Assembly (NCBI RefSeq): GCF_000758605.1
Contig: NZ_CP009282.1
Coordinates: 7,654,526 to 7,718,525 of the forward strand
Reading direction: 5' to 3'
Source: Paenibacillus sp. FSL R5-0912
GTDB lineage: Bacteria; Bacillota; Bacilli; Paenibacillales; Paenibacillaceae
Length of the DNA stretch: 64,000 bases
Shown: piece after piece, positions 16,058 to 25,002 of the stretch
Layout: every line of letters starts with the position of its first letter
How positions within the stretch are numbered: position 1 is the stretch's first letter
The notes under the pieces: model-generated
The model's input: only the letters and a program-made list of their open reading frames with translations
Told to the model about the DNA's origin: nothing
Database searches by the model: none
Made by a program: the position numbers and the translations under genes

Positions 16058-17857
16058 TTATTCATCAGCCGCCGTATTCATGAATTGGCTCGGCCGGTCC
16101 AGCTCATACAGCTTGCGGTAACGCGGTTCCCGCTCCATCAGCTCCGCATGGGTGCCGCGCATCTCCACCAGGCCATTCTCCATGAAAATCACCTCGTCCA
16201 TCTGCTCCGCACCCACCAGATGATGGGTAACCCAGATCAGCGTCTTGCCCGCCATCGCCTCGAACATGGTGGCCAGCAGTTCGCGCTCCGTGCGCGGATC
16301 AAGGCCAACCGTTGGCTCATCGAGCACAACAACCGGCGTATTCTGCAGCAGAATACGGGCCAGTGCCATCCGCTGGCGTTCTCCGCCGGAGAAGCGCTGC
16401 CCTGCTTCGCGTACCGGAGTGTTATAGCCCTCCGGCAGCGAAGAGATCAATGGATCCAGCTTCGCAAGGGCTGCCGCCTGCTTAACCGCTGCCTCCGAAG
16501 CCCCCGGGTCCCCGAGCCGGATATTGTTCGCCACCGTAGTGTCGAACAGATGCGGGCTCTGGTTCAGCACGGCGATGAGCTGCGGAATCTGCTCACCGTA
16601 AGCCGCAGCGTTAATTCCGTTAATCGTCGCGGAGCCGATGGTTGGCGTGATTACGCCCTGCACCATCTTGAGCAGCGTCGATTTACCGGCTCCGCTGCGG
16701 CCGATCACGGCAACCTTCCGGCCCTGCGGCAGGTCCAGCGCCATATTCTGCACTGACCAGTCGTCTCCCGCCGCATAGCGGTAGCCCGCCGACTTCAGTT
16801 CAATATGGGCCTGCCCGCTGGCCTGAATCGCCTGCACAGCGGCAGCCGCCTTCGCTTTGGCTTCTGCACTCTTGGCTGCTTCGGCCGCGGGCGGCACAGC
16901 TCCCTCCGCTGCTTCCACCCCATTCAAGCGCTCCAGTGAATTCCGGTATTGCGGAATTTTCTCCACGGCCTCGGATACGGGCAGGAAGGCATCCGCTACC
17001 GGGAAGACGACCAGCACGAACGCGGCAATCAGCGTTCCGGCAATCGCTCCATCGGCATACTGTCCGCCTGCCCAGTAGAGCAGGGATAGCACGCCAAGGC
17101 CGACCACGGCTTGGCCAATGAACATCCGCAGCCGCGCCCAGCGCCGCAGCGCCCCGTCCGTTCGGGCGACGCTCTGCTCGTCGGCTTCATAGGTGTCAAC
17201 GAACTGGCTCTGCCGTCCGCTGATGACCCAGTCGCCCAGGCCCAGCACAGCATCGGTCAGCTTCTGATACAGCCGGTTGCGCTCCTGCTTCACCTGACGC
17301 TGACGCTTCTGGGTGAACAGCAGGGAGATCAGCGGCAATACGGCCACCAGAATCAGCATGTATAAGCCCATAAGCAGAGCAAACGCCAGATCAAACGTGC
17401 CGAGCGAAATCACGGCAACCGCATAGATCAGGAGCGCGATGATGCTCGGGAAGACCGTGCGGAGATATACATTCTGCAGATATTCGATATCATCCGCCAG
17501 CATGCCGAGAATATCCCCGGTCCGGAAGCGCGAGGACAGGAACAACGCCTGCGGCTCCAGAATGTTGTAGAGCCGGATGCGCATCTTCGAGAGAATGCGC
17601 AGAATCGTATCATGCCCCACGAGCCGCTCCACATAGTGGATGACGGCCCGGCTGGTTCCGAAGGTGCGCACGCCGACAATCGGCACATAGATCATCAGTA
17701 TATTTTCCGGCGGAATCGACGCCTTCGAGATCAGGAAGCCTGAAGTATACATCAGGGAAGACGCCGAGAAGATCGTCAGTGCGCCTAAGGCAATAATCAG
17801 CACGAACCGCCAGAAGTAGGCAGAGTAATAGGGAGCAAACCATCCTTCACGTTTCAA
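16058..17857 (-). CDS. cydC: Thiol reductant ABC exporter subunit CydC
   Basis: A 599-residue fused membrane/ATPase half-transporter. Six transmembrane helices occupy residues 1-310. The ATPase domain has Walker A GRSGAGKSTLLKMV, signature FSGGERQRMALARIL, Walker B VVVLDEPTVGLD and WVTHH. With CydD it forms the exporter of cysteine/glutathione, or haem-related cargo, needed to mature cytochrome bd. Between the two domains is an unusual Ala/Glu/Lys-rich linker (about residues 325-355). Its start overlaps the cydD stop by four bases. Confidence 0.92.
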   Translation of the reverse strand: MKREGWFAPYYSAYFWRFVLIIALGALTIFSASSLMYTSGFLISKASIPPENILMIYVPIVGVRTFGTSRAVIHYVERLVGHDTILRILSKMRIRLYNILEPQALFLSSRFRTGDILGMLADDIEYLQNVYLRTVFPSIIALLIYAVAVISLGTFDLAFALLMGLYMLILVAVLPLISLLFTQKRQRQVKQERNRLYQKLTDAVLGLGDWVISGRQSQFVDTYEADEQSVARTDGALRRWARLRMFIGQAVVGLGVLSLLYWAGGQYADGAIAGTLIAAFVLVVFPVADAFLPVSEAVEKIPQYRNSLERLNGVEAAEGAVPPAAEAAKSAEAKAKAAAAVQAIQASGQAHIELKSAGYRYAAGDDWSVQNMALDLPQGRKVAVIGRSGAGKSTLLKMVQGVITPTIGSATINGINAAAYGEQIPQLIAVLNQSPHLFDTTVANNIRLGDPGASEAAVKQAAALAKLDPLISSLPEGYNTPVREAGQRFSGGERQRMALARILLQNTPVVVLDEPTVGLDPRTERELLATMFEAMAGKTLIWVTHHLVGAEQMDEVIFMENGLVEMRGTHAELMEREPRYRKLYELDRPSQFMNTAADE

Positions 17858-19617
17858 TGGATTCCCTCCAATTGACTTCGAATAAGCTCATAGTAAGCAC
17901 CCTTACGGGCTGTCAGCTCGCTGTGTGTGCCGGTTTCGGCTACCCGTCCCTGCTGCATGACGACAATCAGATCCATGTCAATCATCCAGTGCAGGCGGTG
18001 CGTAGCCAGGAATACCAGCTTGCCTTCGAACAGCGGCAGCATCGTTTCCTTCAGCTCATATTCTGTCTCAATGTCCAAGTGAGCCGTCGGCTCATCCAGC
18101 AGCATAACCGGGCGGCTGCTCAAGAGAGCACGGGCCAGTGCCACACGCTGCTCTTGTCCGCCGCTGAGCGAACGTCCGCCGCCGCCGATCATTTCATCCA
18201 ACCCGCCAGGCAGCAAGGATATCAGCTTCGATAGTCCGGCGGACTCCAGTGCTGCCTCAACAGCCTCCTGCGTAGCTTCCGGATAATAGAACCGCACATT
18301 GTCAGCCAGTGTGCCGCTGAAGATGTAAGGACGCTGCGGAATATAAGCGGTCTGCTTGCGCCACTCCTCATCCGTAAGCGCACTGACCCCATTCCCGTTA
18401 ATCGTGATATTGCCGGAGGTCGGATGAAGGAAGCCGCCCAGGATATCCACGAGTGTAGACTTGCCTGCCCCGCTCTCCCCGATAATTCCGATCTTCGCAT
18501 ATCCTTTGAATTCAAGCTTCACCTCTTCGAGCGAGGATGCACCTTCTTCTTCATACTTGACGCTAACTCCGTTAAGCCGTAAAGAGCTGTTATTGTTCCA
18601 CGTGAAAAACGCTCCCGGAGCCTTGCCGTCCTGTATAGCCTCCTGTTCCCCCGGCTCCAGCAGCTTCGCCTGCACGGTCTCGCGGTCAATAATGCTCTTC
18701 ATCGCTTCTCCGGCTTCCTTGCCGTCTAGTGTGGCATGGAAGTCCGCACCCACCAGCCGCACCGGCAGGAAATATTCCGGGGCCAGAATCAGGATCGTTA
18801 ATCCTGTAACCAGTGTCATCTGCTCATTGACCAGACGCAGCCCGAGGCTTACCGCTACCGATGCCACCGACAGCATCGTGAAGAAGTCCATGGCGAATGA
18901 AGACAGGAACGCCACGCGCAGCGTACGCATCGTGGCCGAGCGGTAGCGGTCGCTGACCGCTGCAATACTCTCGCTATGGCTGCGGCTGCGTCCAAGGAAT
19001 TTCAGCGTTTCCAGCCCGCGCAGCGAATCCACGAAATGATTGGACAACGTGCGGTAGGACTTCAGCTGACGGTCCATCTGCTTGCGGGCCGTCATACCGA
19101 TCAGAATCATGAAGACAATGATGATCGGCATCGTTAAGGTAAGAATAACACCGCTGGACGTATCCTGGGTGTACACATAGACAAGCAGGAGAGCCGGTGT
19201 TACCGCCATGCCGACCATCCGCGGAATAATCAGTTCCAGGTAGGTGCGGAACTTGGTTACTCCTTCAAGCACAAGTGTGACCACATTCCCGGTTCCCCGG
19301 TCACCTGCCAGCCTCGGTCCCAGCTGGAACAGCTTGTCCATCATTTGTCTCCGCATGCTGCTGCCGGTAGCTTCCGCGAAGCGGTAAGATGTACGGCTCA
19401 TCAGCATGGCACAGGCATGGCGCACGAGAAACGCAAGAAGGAACAAGAGCGATTTAGCCCCTTGTTCCTTCAGCGGTTCTCCCGCAAACAGCGCAGAGAC
19501 AACTTCGGCCAGCGATTTCGCCAGCAGAAGAATGGACAGGCTTTGCACCAGGGTAAGGAAGCCGACAATCAGAAATACAGGCTTTACTCCTTTGTACCCA
19601 AGCAAATTTTTATCCAT
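17854..19617 (-). CDS. cydD: Thiol reductant ABC exporter subunit CydD
   Basis: A 587-residue half-transporter. The membrane domain carries the CydD-like run LILAPEYFLPVRLVGADFHA near residue 280. The ATPase domain has GESGAGKSTLVDIL, LSGGQEQRVALARALL and VMLLDEPTAHLD. It abuts cydB, sharing one base at the boundary, and overlaps cydC. This gives the order cydA-cydB-cydD-cydC, as in Bacillus cydABCD. A parS-like sequence with two mismatches lies inside the gene at 18594-18609 and is not counted as a site. Confidence 0.92.
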   Translation of the reverse strand: MDKNLLGYKGVKPVFLIVGFLTLVQSLSILLLAKSLAEVVSALFAGEPLKEQGAKSLLFLLAFLVRHACAMLMSRTSYRFAEATGSSMRRQMMDKLFQLGPRLAGDRGTGNVVTLVLEGVTKFRTYLELIIPRMVGMAVTPALLLVYVYTQDTSSGVILTLTMPIIIVFMILIGMTARKQMDRQLKSYRTLSNHFVDSLRGLETLKFLGRSRSHSESIAAVSDRYRSATMRTLRVAFLSSFAMDFFTMLSVASVAVSLGLRLVNEQMTLVTGLTILILAPEYFLPVRLVGADFHATLDGKEAGEAMKSIIDRETVQAKLLEPGEQEAIQDGKAPGAFFTWNNNSSLRLNGVSVKYEEEGASSLEEVKLEFKGYAKIGIIGESGAGKSTLVDILGGFLHPTSGNITINGNGVSALTDEEWRKQTAYIPQRPYIFSGTLADNVRFYYPEATQEAVEAALESAGLSKLISLLPGGLDEMIGGGGRSLSGGQEQRVALARALLSSRPVMLLDEPTAHLDIETEYELKETMLPLFEGKLVFLATHRLHWMIDMDLIVVMQQGRVAETGTHSELTARKGAYYELIRSQLEGIH

Positions 19618-20630
19618 TAGTATTCAAGATGCTCCTTCTCGTGAACCCGTTTGTGGAAGATGAAATAACTCCAGATCTGATAACCAAGCACGAATGGCAG
19701 CAAGGTCAGCGCCACGATCGTCATTACCTTCAGTGAATAGTGGCCTGAGGCCGCATTCGTAATCGTCAGGTTGAACGCCTGATCCAGCGAGCTGATCATG
19801 ACCCGCGGGAACAGTCCGATGAAGATCGAAGCTACCGACAGCGCCATTACCGCCCCGGTCATTCCGAAGGCATAACCATCCTTCTTCTTGGTCATGAAAT
19901 ATCCGGAGAGCAGATAAGCGACTACGCCTAGAGCAACTACAATCCATAGCAGGGTTCCGCGTTTATCGAAGATATCTGTCATATTGTACGTCATTATAAC
20001 GAAGGCCACCAGCAGCGCTGCCAGAGGAATCAGCAGTTTCTGGGCCAGCTTGCGTGCCCGTTCCTGCAAATCTCCAAGGGTGCGGAGCGTAGTGAACATC
20101 AGTCCATGGACCAGACACAGCAGGACTACTGTAATTCCCGCTACAACTGTATAGGCGTTTACGATATCGAAGAAACCAGCATACATCTGCATATCCCCGT
20201 CAATCGGCAAGCCTTTGATGAAGCTGGCAAACACCACAGCCAGCAGGAACGGCGGCAGGAAGCTGCCGAAGAAGATGCAGACATCCCAGGTTTTCTGCCA
20301 CGTCTTCGAATCGCGTTTACCTCTGAATTCAAAGGCAACACCGCGGGCAATCAGGGCCAGCAAGGCGAACACGAACGGGATATAGAATCCGCTGAACAGC
20401 GTCGCATACCAATGCGGGAAAGCGGCGAACATCGCGCCCGCCCCCGTAATCAGCCATACTTCATTCGCATCCCAGAACGGCCCGATGGAATTAATCAGTA
20501 CCCGGCGCTCTGTATCATTCTTGGCCAGAATCTGCGTCTCCATTCCTACACCGAAGTCAAAGCCTTCAAGGAAGAAGAACCCGACAAACAGCACCGCAAT
20601 CAACAGAAACCATAATTCATTAAGTGACAT
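19617..20630 (-). CDS. cydB: Cytochrome bd ubiquinol/menaquinol oxidase subunit II
   Basis: A 337-residue integral membrane protein with about eight helices. It has the N-terminal LFVGFFFLEGFDFGVGM motif and the DANEVWLITGAGAMFAAFPHWYA motif typical of CydB. It supports CydA in the terminal oxidase that reduces O2 at low oxygen tension. Its start is three bases downstream of the cydA stop, so the pair is co-translated. Confidence 0.95.
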   Translation of the reverse strand: MSLNELWFLLIAVLFVGFFFLEGFDFGVGMETQILAKNDTERRVLINSIGPFWDANEVWLITGAGAMFAAFPHWYATLFSGFYIPFVFALLALIARGVAFEFRGKRDSKTWQKTWDVCIFFGSFLPPFLLAVVFASFIKGLPIDGDMQMYAGFFDIVNAYTVVAGITVVLLCLVHGLMFTTLRTLGDLQERARKLAQKLLIPLAALLVAFVIMTYNMTDIFDKRGTLLWIVVALGVVAYLLSGYFMTKKKDGYAFGMTGAVMALSVASIFIGLFPRVMISSLDQAFNLTITNAASGHYSLKVMTIVALTLLPFVLGYQIWSYFIFHKRVHEKEHLEY

Positions 20631-20633
20631 GGG

Positions 20634-22022
20634 TTAGTCCTCCTTGTTATACGGATCGTGGGATTCGCCGTGTTCGTTATCCATAGCATAAGGACCTTTT
20701 TTGATAACCTTGATGAACAGGCCGATCATTACCGCACCCAGTATGGCATAGATTGCGGTAAACGAAATCACCGAGAACAGCACCTGTCCGCTTGTAATAT
20801 TAGGTGATACACTGTCTTCCGTAGTCATAAGTCCGAATACTGTCCATGGCTGACGCCCGATCTCCGTCATAATCCAGCCTGAGGTGTTGGCAATCGGCGG
20901 AAGCAGCAGCCCCCAGAACATGAACCGCATGAACCAGGTATTCGGTTTGTCCATCTTCTTACGCCACATGAGGTAGATGGCATACACACCAAGCGCAATC
21001 ATTAGCGAGCCTGCCGCAACCATGATGCGGAAGCTCCAGAACGTTGTTTTGACAGGAGGGATATAATCCCCTGGACCGTATTTCTGTTCATATTCCGCCT
21101 GCAGCTCATTCATACCCTTAACTTCACCGGAGAATTTACTGTAAGACAAGAAGCTTAGCAGATACGGAACCTGAATTTCATTGCTGTTGGTTTTATTATC
21201 TGTATCGATATTGGCAAAAATCGTCCAAGGTGCCGGGTCTCCGCTCTCACCCCATAATGCTTCGGACGCGGCCATCTTCATCGGCTGGGTCTCCACCAGA
21301 TACTGCGCCTGGGCATGTCCGGCAACCGCTACGCCAAATGAAGAGATAATACCGACAATGGCTGCGATTTCGAACGATTTCCGGAAAAAGGGAACGTCCT
21401 GCTTCTTAAGTAATTTATAAGCACTAATCCCTGTTACCAGGAATGCGCCTGTAGCGTATGCGGCGAGTACTGTATGCGGGAACTCCACCAGCAGCTGACC
21501 GTTTGTAATTAATGCGAAGATATCATTCATTTCAGCCCGTCCATTATTGATCTGGAATCCTACCGGATGCTGCATGAACGAATTGGCGGCCAGAATCCAG
21601 AATGCCGAGAGCATCGTTCCGAAGGCTACCAGCCAGATCGATAATAGATGAATACGCTTGGATACCTTATCCCAGCCGAAGATCCAGATTCCGATGAACG
21701 TGGACTCCAGGAAGAATGCCAACAAGGCTTCAATCGCTAGCGGGGCTCCAAAAACATCACCGACGAAGCGCGAATAGTCAGACCAGTTCATTCCGAACTG
21801 GAACTCCTGCAATATCCCTGTCACTACGCCTACTGCGAAGTTAATGAGGAACAGCTTCCCCCAGAACTGCGCCATTCTTTTGTACTCTTCATTGCCTTTT
21901 CTAACGTACATGGTCTCCATAATAGCAATTAAGAGCGCTAGTCCGATCGATACCGGCACAAAGAAATAATGAAAAATCGTCGTCGACGCAAATTGTATAC
22001 GCGACAGTATTACTGTATCCAT
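20634..22022 (-). CDS. cydA: Cytochrome bd ubiquinol/menaquinol oxidase subunit I
   Basis: A 462-residue haem-bearing subunit. Haem ligands are visible: His-19 in TTIFHYFF, His near residue 187 in VEFPHTVL, and Met in VETQPMKMAA. The GRQPW motif near residue 390 is present. The Q-loop is short, as in other Firmicutes. ATG 22022 follows AAGGAAGGGGAG. A longer frame from 22046 would put the start on top of that ribosome binding site and is rejected. Upstream are two Rex-type palindromes, so expression should rise when NADH accumulates under oxygen limitation. Confidence 0.96.
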   Translation of the reverse strand: MDTVILSRIQFASTTIFHYFFVPVSIGLALLIAIMETMYVRKGNEEYKRMAQFWGKLFLINFAVGVVTGILQEFQFGMNWSDYSRFVGDVFGAPLAIEALLAFFLESTFIGIWIFGWDKVSKRIHLLSIWLVAFGTMLSAFWILAANSFMQHPVGFQINNGRAEMNDIFALITNGQLLVEFPHTVLAAYATGAFLVTGISAYKLLKKQDVPFFRKSFEIAAIVGIISSFGVAVAGHAQAQYLVETQPMKMAASEALWGESGDPAPWTIFANIDTDNKTNSNEIQVPYLLSFLSYSKFSGEVKGMNELQAEYEQKYGPGDYIPPVKTTFWSFRIMVAAGSLMIALGVYAIYLMWRKKMDKPNTWFMRFMFWGLLLPPIANTSGWIMTEIGRQPWTVFGLMTTEDSVSPNITSGQVLFSVISFTAIYAILGAVMIGLFIKVIKKGPYAMDNEHGESHDPYNKED

Positions 22023-22083
22023 ATTTCTCCCCTTCCTTCTCCCCATTCGATATGTCTATTCTGTCAAATTTCCAGGGCCTAAA

Positions 22084-22105
22084 GTGTGATAATTATCACA
22101 TTATA
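22084..22105. promoter_or_regulatory. Rex-type operator overlapping the cydA -10
   Basis: TGTGATAATTATCACA (22085-22100) is a perfect 16-bp palindrome matching the Rex pattern TTGTGA-N6-TCACAA in 5 of 6 bases on each side. It abuts and overlaps by one base a TATAAT hexamer on the minus strand (22100-22105), so binding would block cydA transcription. Confidence 0.75.
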
Positions 22106-22135
22106 CACCCTGTTTGAGCATGAAATTCAATAAAT

Positions 22136-22153
22136 TTGTGACAAATATCACAA
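22136..22153. promoter_or_regulatory. Second Rex-type operator upstream of cydA
   Basis: TTGTGACAAATATCACAA has both half-sites TTGTGA and TCACAA. Its centre is 52 bases, about five helical turns, from the centre of the first site. Multiple Rex sites also precede cyd in Bacillus subtilis. Confidence 0.75.
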
Positions 22154-22169
22154 TATTACGGTTAGAAAG

Positions 22170-22200
22170 CAAAAAAAATAAGACGGTTTCACCGTCTTGG
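22170..22200 (-). terminator. Terminator downstream of the ydjO-like gene
   Basis: AAGACGGT-GAA-ACCGTCTT followed by ATTTTTTTT on the minus strand. It isolates the cyd promoter from the gene upstream. Confidence 0.88.
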
Positions 22201-22245
22201 ATTTGTCTATCATTTATAGTTGTCTTGGTTCATAAAGGCATTGGT

Positions 22246-22476
22246 TTAGGTAATGGAAATACCCTTCTTAAGCGATTTGAGATCGCCATTCGAATTAAGC
22301 AATTGCGGCAGCATCTTCATGCTACGAACCATCGGGGAATGACAGAGACGGCAAGAAGGCGCATGCTCAAATGCGAAATTATCCCTCATCCATCCGTTAC
22401 ATCCATCGTTGGTACAGGCCCATATTGCGGTATTTTCTTCCGGTACTTCCTCCAAAGGCTTCTTCCGGTAGTTCAT
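22246..22476 (-). CDS. Cold-inducible YdjO-like small protein
   Basis: A 76-residue protein starting MNYRKKPLEEVPEENTAIWA. It has a zinc-ribbon-like pair of CxxxxC and CRLC clusters (ACTNDGCNGWMRDNF and PSCRLCHSPM). This is the pattern of Bacillus YdjO, described as cold-inducible. A cold-shock-protein gene lies 92 bases upstream on the same strand, supporting the assignment. ATG 22476 has a GGGAGGA site. The C-terminal tail is Leu/Lys-rich and variable in the family. Confidence 0.8.
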   Translation of the reverse strand: MNYRKKPLEEVPEENTAIWACTNDGCNGWMRDNFAFEHAPSCRLCHSPMVRSMKMLPQLLNSNGDLKSLKKGISIT

Positions 22477-22514
22477 TGCCGTTCCTCCCTTCCTTTATGT
22501 TACAAGCTCAGTAA

Positions 22515-22560
22515 CGATAAAAAAAGACCGTCCCAACTTTCACAAGCGGGGACGGTACCT
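22515..22560 (-). terminator. Terminator of the csp gene
   Basis: ACCGTCCC / GGGACGGT stem, with TTTTTTT following on the minus strand, nine bases after the csp stop codon. Confidence 0.85.
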
Positions 22561-22568
22561 TCTATTAA

Positions 22569-22769
22569 TTACAGTTTTACAACGTTTTCGGCTTGTGGTC
22601 CGCGGTTGCCTTGAACAACGTTGAATTCAACGCGTTGGCCTTCGTCCAAAGTTTTGAAGCCGTCGCCAGTGATTGCGCTGAAGTGAACGAATACGTCGCT
22701 TCCGCCTTCAACTTCGATGAAACCGAATCCTTTTTCTGCGTTGAACCATTTAACTGTACCTGTTTGCAT
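22569..22769 (-). CDS. cspB: Cold shock protein (CspA/CspB family)
   Basis: A 66-residue single cold-shock domain, MQTGTVKWFNAEKGFGFIEV, with RNP1 KGFGFIEV and RNP2 DVFVHFSAI intact. It binds single-stranded RNA/DNA and melts RNA structure at low temperature. The start at 22769 sits behind GGAGGT; the longer frame begins inside that site. The leader upstream is long and AT-rich, as is usual for cold-regulated csp genes. The next gene downstream, past a terminator, is ydjO-like. Confidence 0.95.
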   Translation of the reverse strand: MQTGTVKWFNAEKGFGFIEVEGGSDVFVHFSAITGDGFKTLDEGQRVEFNVVQGNRGPQAENVVKL

Positions 22770-23163
22770 GTGTGTTACCTCCACAAATTTAAATTAATAT
22801 GTTCTTTTTATCTTCAGACAAAGAAAAAATTCACACATTGAGAAAGGTTGTGATTCATTTGACAGCCCTTTTCAATGCGAGAATTAGGTATCAATTGTAT
22901 GAATAATTTCATGTTACCACACCTGATTAACAAAGGCAAGCTGTCCTATCCGAATTTCTCCGTTTTTTCCCTTATAAGGACTTCTTCCCAATGTAAGGGT
23001 TACCAGTTGGTCTAAATAGTAATATTTATAGCCGATATTCATGTTTACCCCATTATTTTGGTCTTGAAACGGGCTCCGTCCTCTTAAATTTTGCATAAGA
23101 GGACGGCCTGAACCGTTTCCGTTATCCTGACTGCCTTAATATTATATACGGCAGCTTCCGGTT
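22770..23163. other. Intergenic region between csp and htrA
   Basis: No gene is supported. The csp-proximal part is an AT-rich leader. The rest holds palindromic repeat elements (see 23065-23119 and a degenerate copy near 22935-22990). A 60-codon frame on the minus strand here shows internal RGRSP/LGRSP repetition, reflecting the DNA repeats rather than a protein. Confidence 0.55.
23065..23119. repeat. Palindromic element, family A (copy 1)
   Basis: GAAACGG...CCGTCCTCTTA-N9-TAAGAGGACGG...CCGTTTC forms a nested inverted repeat just beyond the htrA stop. It belongs to the GCCGTCC/GGACGGC family also seen near 34.65, 52.0, 60.46, 62.8 and 63.4 kb. There is no U-tract, so it is not a typical intrinsic terminator. 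Confidence 0.65.
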
Positions 23164-24411
23164 TTATTCCTCGGGTTTCTCAAGAAGCTGTACCGTCACC
23201 TGCTTCACTTCACCATTGCGGTAAAATGTAATTTGCAGATCATCACCGATCTTGGTGTGATCGTACAAATACTTGCGCAGGGACAAGGTGGATGTAATCG
23301 GCTTCTCATCGAACTTGGTAATTACATCATTGAATTGCAGGCCTGCATCCTTAGCCGGACCCACTGCATCCAATACCACAACCCCATCGGTTACCGTAGT
23401 TGGAAGGTTAAGCTCTTTGCGCTGGTCTTCAGCCAGCGGTACATACGGATTGTTCAAATCCACAGAGTACACACCCAGGTAGGAACGGGCAATTTTCCCG
23501 TTAGCCGCAAGCTCATCTGCTGTCTCCATCACATGGTTGGCGGGTATCGCGAATCCCAGCCCCTCCACGCCCGTATCCGAAATCTTCATCGTGTTGATGC
23601 CGATCACTTTGCCGTCCAGGTCAACCAGTGCGCCCCCGCTGTTGCCTTCATTAATGGCAGCATCAGTCTGGATAACCTCCTGCTCCCAGTCGTATACCCC
23701 ATCCTGGTTCAGAGATACCGGGATCGTCCGCTCTGTATTACTGACAATGCCAGAGGTCAGCGTATCGCCGAGGCCCAGCGGGTTCCCGATCGCAATGACC
23801 GTCTCCCCCAGACGAAGTTTGGAGGAATCCCCGATCTGTGCAACCGTGTTAATCCCTTTGGCATCAATAGAGAGCACTGCGATATCACTCACCTTGTCGG
23901 TACCGATCAGCTCCGCTTTGCGGGTTACACCATCCACGGTAACAACCTCCAGCTTGCCGGAGCCTTCAATCACATGATTATTGGTAATGATATATGCCTT
24001 ATTGTCGTCCTTCTTATAGATAACTCCCGATCCTAATGCAGACTCATCGAGAATATTAAGTTCCTTGTTGTCTTCCTTATGATTAATGATGCTTACTGCC
24101 GCCGGGCGGACAAGCGCGGCAGCCTGAATAATCCGGTCATACGGGTCTGCACTGCTCACAGCCACATTATCAATTACTGCCGGAGCCTGTGCTTTCTCCT
24201 CGGTCAGCTGTCCCGTAACCAGACTGAACAGCAATACAGCCACTACCGCACTGCATACGGAGCAGATCAGCGATACCTGCCATGTAGCCAGTGAACGCCG
24301 CGATCTGCGGACAGACCATTTCCCTTCGGCGTATCCTTTGGAGGTACCCTGTTTGCCGGCTCTGCGCCGCGACACCTTGGTTGAATAGAAATCATCATCA
24401 AACAATCCCAC
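23164..24411 (-). CDS. htrA: Trypsin-like serine protease HtrA with PDZ domain
   Basis: A 415-residue membrane-anchored protease. A cytoplasmic N-terminus starting GLFDDDFYS is followed by one transmembrane helix at about residues 48-70. The protease domain has His in NNHVIEG, Asp in SDIAVLSI and Ser in NEGNSGGALV. A C-terminal PDZ domain lies at about 310-405. It degrades misfolded envelope proteins. GTG 24411 has GAGAGG at seven bases and is preferred over the longer frame from 24465. It follows walJ across an intergenic gap, the usual last member of the Wal locus. Confidence 0.9.
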   Translation of the reverse strand: MGLFDDDFYSTKVSRRRAGKQGTSKGYAEGKWSVRRSRRSLATWQVSLICSVCSAVVAVLLFSLVTGQLTEEKAQAPAVIDNVAVSSADPYDRIIQAAALVRPAAVSIINHKEDNKELNILDESALGSGVIYKKDDNKAYIITNNHVIEGSGKLEVVTVDGVTRKAELIGTDKVSDIAVLSIDAKGINTVAQIGDSSKLRLGETVIAIGNPLGLGDTLTSGIVSNTERTIPVSLNQDGVYDWEQEVIQTDAAINEGNSGGALVDLDGKVIGINTMKISDTGVEGLGFAIPANHVMETADELAANGKIARSYLGVYSVDLNNPYVPLAEDQRKELNLPTTVTDGVVVLDAVGPAKDAGLQFNDVITKFDEKPITSTLSLRKYLYDHTKIGDDLQITFYRNGEVKQVTVQLLEKPEE

Positions 24412-24795
24412 GTTACATCCTCTCCCCTCTATTGCCACCGCATTCAAGACCTGAACGCCAAGCAACCACGCCCGAGCTTAACCGCTATATCTCTTAGACT
24501 TCACAAAGTGCTAAAAGGTTTCACTTGATTCATTCACCACATTCCTGTGGTTTCTAAGCGCAAGGGGGCTCTCCTATTCTTGCAACCTACTAAAAAGTTT
24601 ATAAGCTTGTATCCGGAATATTTTGCAACCTAAAAGACTACACTAGAATTAGAAGCGGCAAACAGCTCATAACTTAAAGGAACGCTCTATATGATTGTAT
24701 CACAGGCAACAGCGCCGCCCACATTTTTTCTGTGTTAAATAACATGTGAAATATTTACATTACTGCTACAATTCATTTAAAAGGAGGGCCGGACT
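24412..24795. other. Divergent region between htrA and a small ORF
   Basis: No gene is seen. TTGCAACCTA occurs twice in direct orientation (24580-24589 and 24623-24632), 43 bases apart, and could be a regulator-binding pair for either flanking gene. An extended -10-like TGCTACAAT precedes the plus-strand ORF (around 24764-24773). Confidence 0.4.
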
Positions 24796-25002
24796 ATGGA
24801 GTCATTCTCAACAAGTATGGATCTGGTACAGTTTATCGGCAAGCTGGGGGATCTCAAGGATGAACACTATCATCTGATTCTTGTCCAAAGTGCACTGATC
24901 GAGCTGCTGATTGCCAAAGGGCTATTCACCCGTCAGGAGCTGGAGCACCAAATCGCTGAACTGGACCGTCTTATGACTGGCTCACCTTATCCCATGGCGT
25001 AG
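24796..25002 (+). CDS. Small protein of unknown function
   Basis: A 68-residue protein starting MESFSTSMDLVQFIGKLGDL behind a strong AAAAGGAGGG site. It is predicted to be almost fully helical, with a short amphipathic stretch AELDRLMTG at the end, and has no signal peptide or membrane span. I do not recognise a family. It is one of few plus-strand genes here, and its last 32 bases overlap the 3' end of walJ on the opposite strand, so antisense pairing is possible. The real Shine-Dalgarno sequence and codon use support translation. Confidence 0.6.
   Translation: MESFSTSMDLVQFIGKLGDLKDEHYHLILVQSALIELLIAKGLFTRQELEHQIAELDRLMTGSPYPMA

Noticed and set aside
18594..18609. parS-like TGTTCCACGTGAAAAA within cydD
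   Set aside because: Two mismatches, one in the conserved AAACA arm, about 35 kb from parB; likely a chance match in coding sequence, though ChIP could decide.
22914..23096. A 60-codon minus-strand frame with RGRSP/LGRSP repeats
   Set aside because: It runs through the palindromic repeat DNA; the repeated peptide is a consequence of repeated bases and there is no ribosome binding site.
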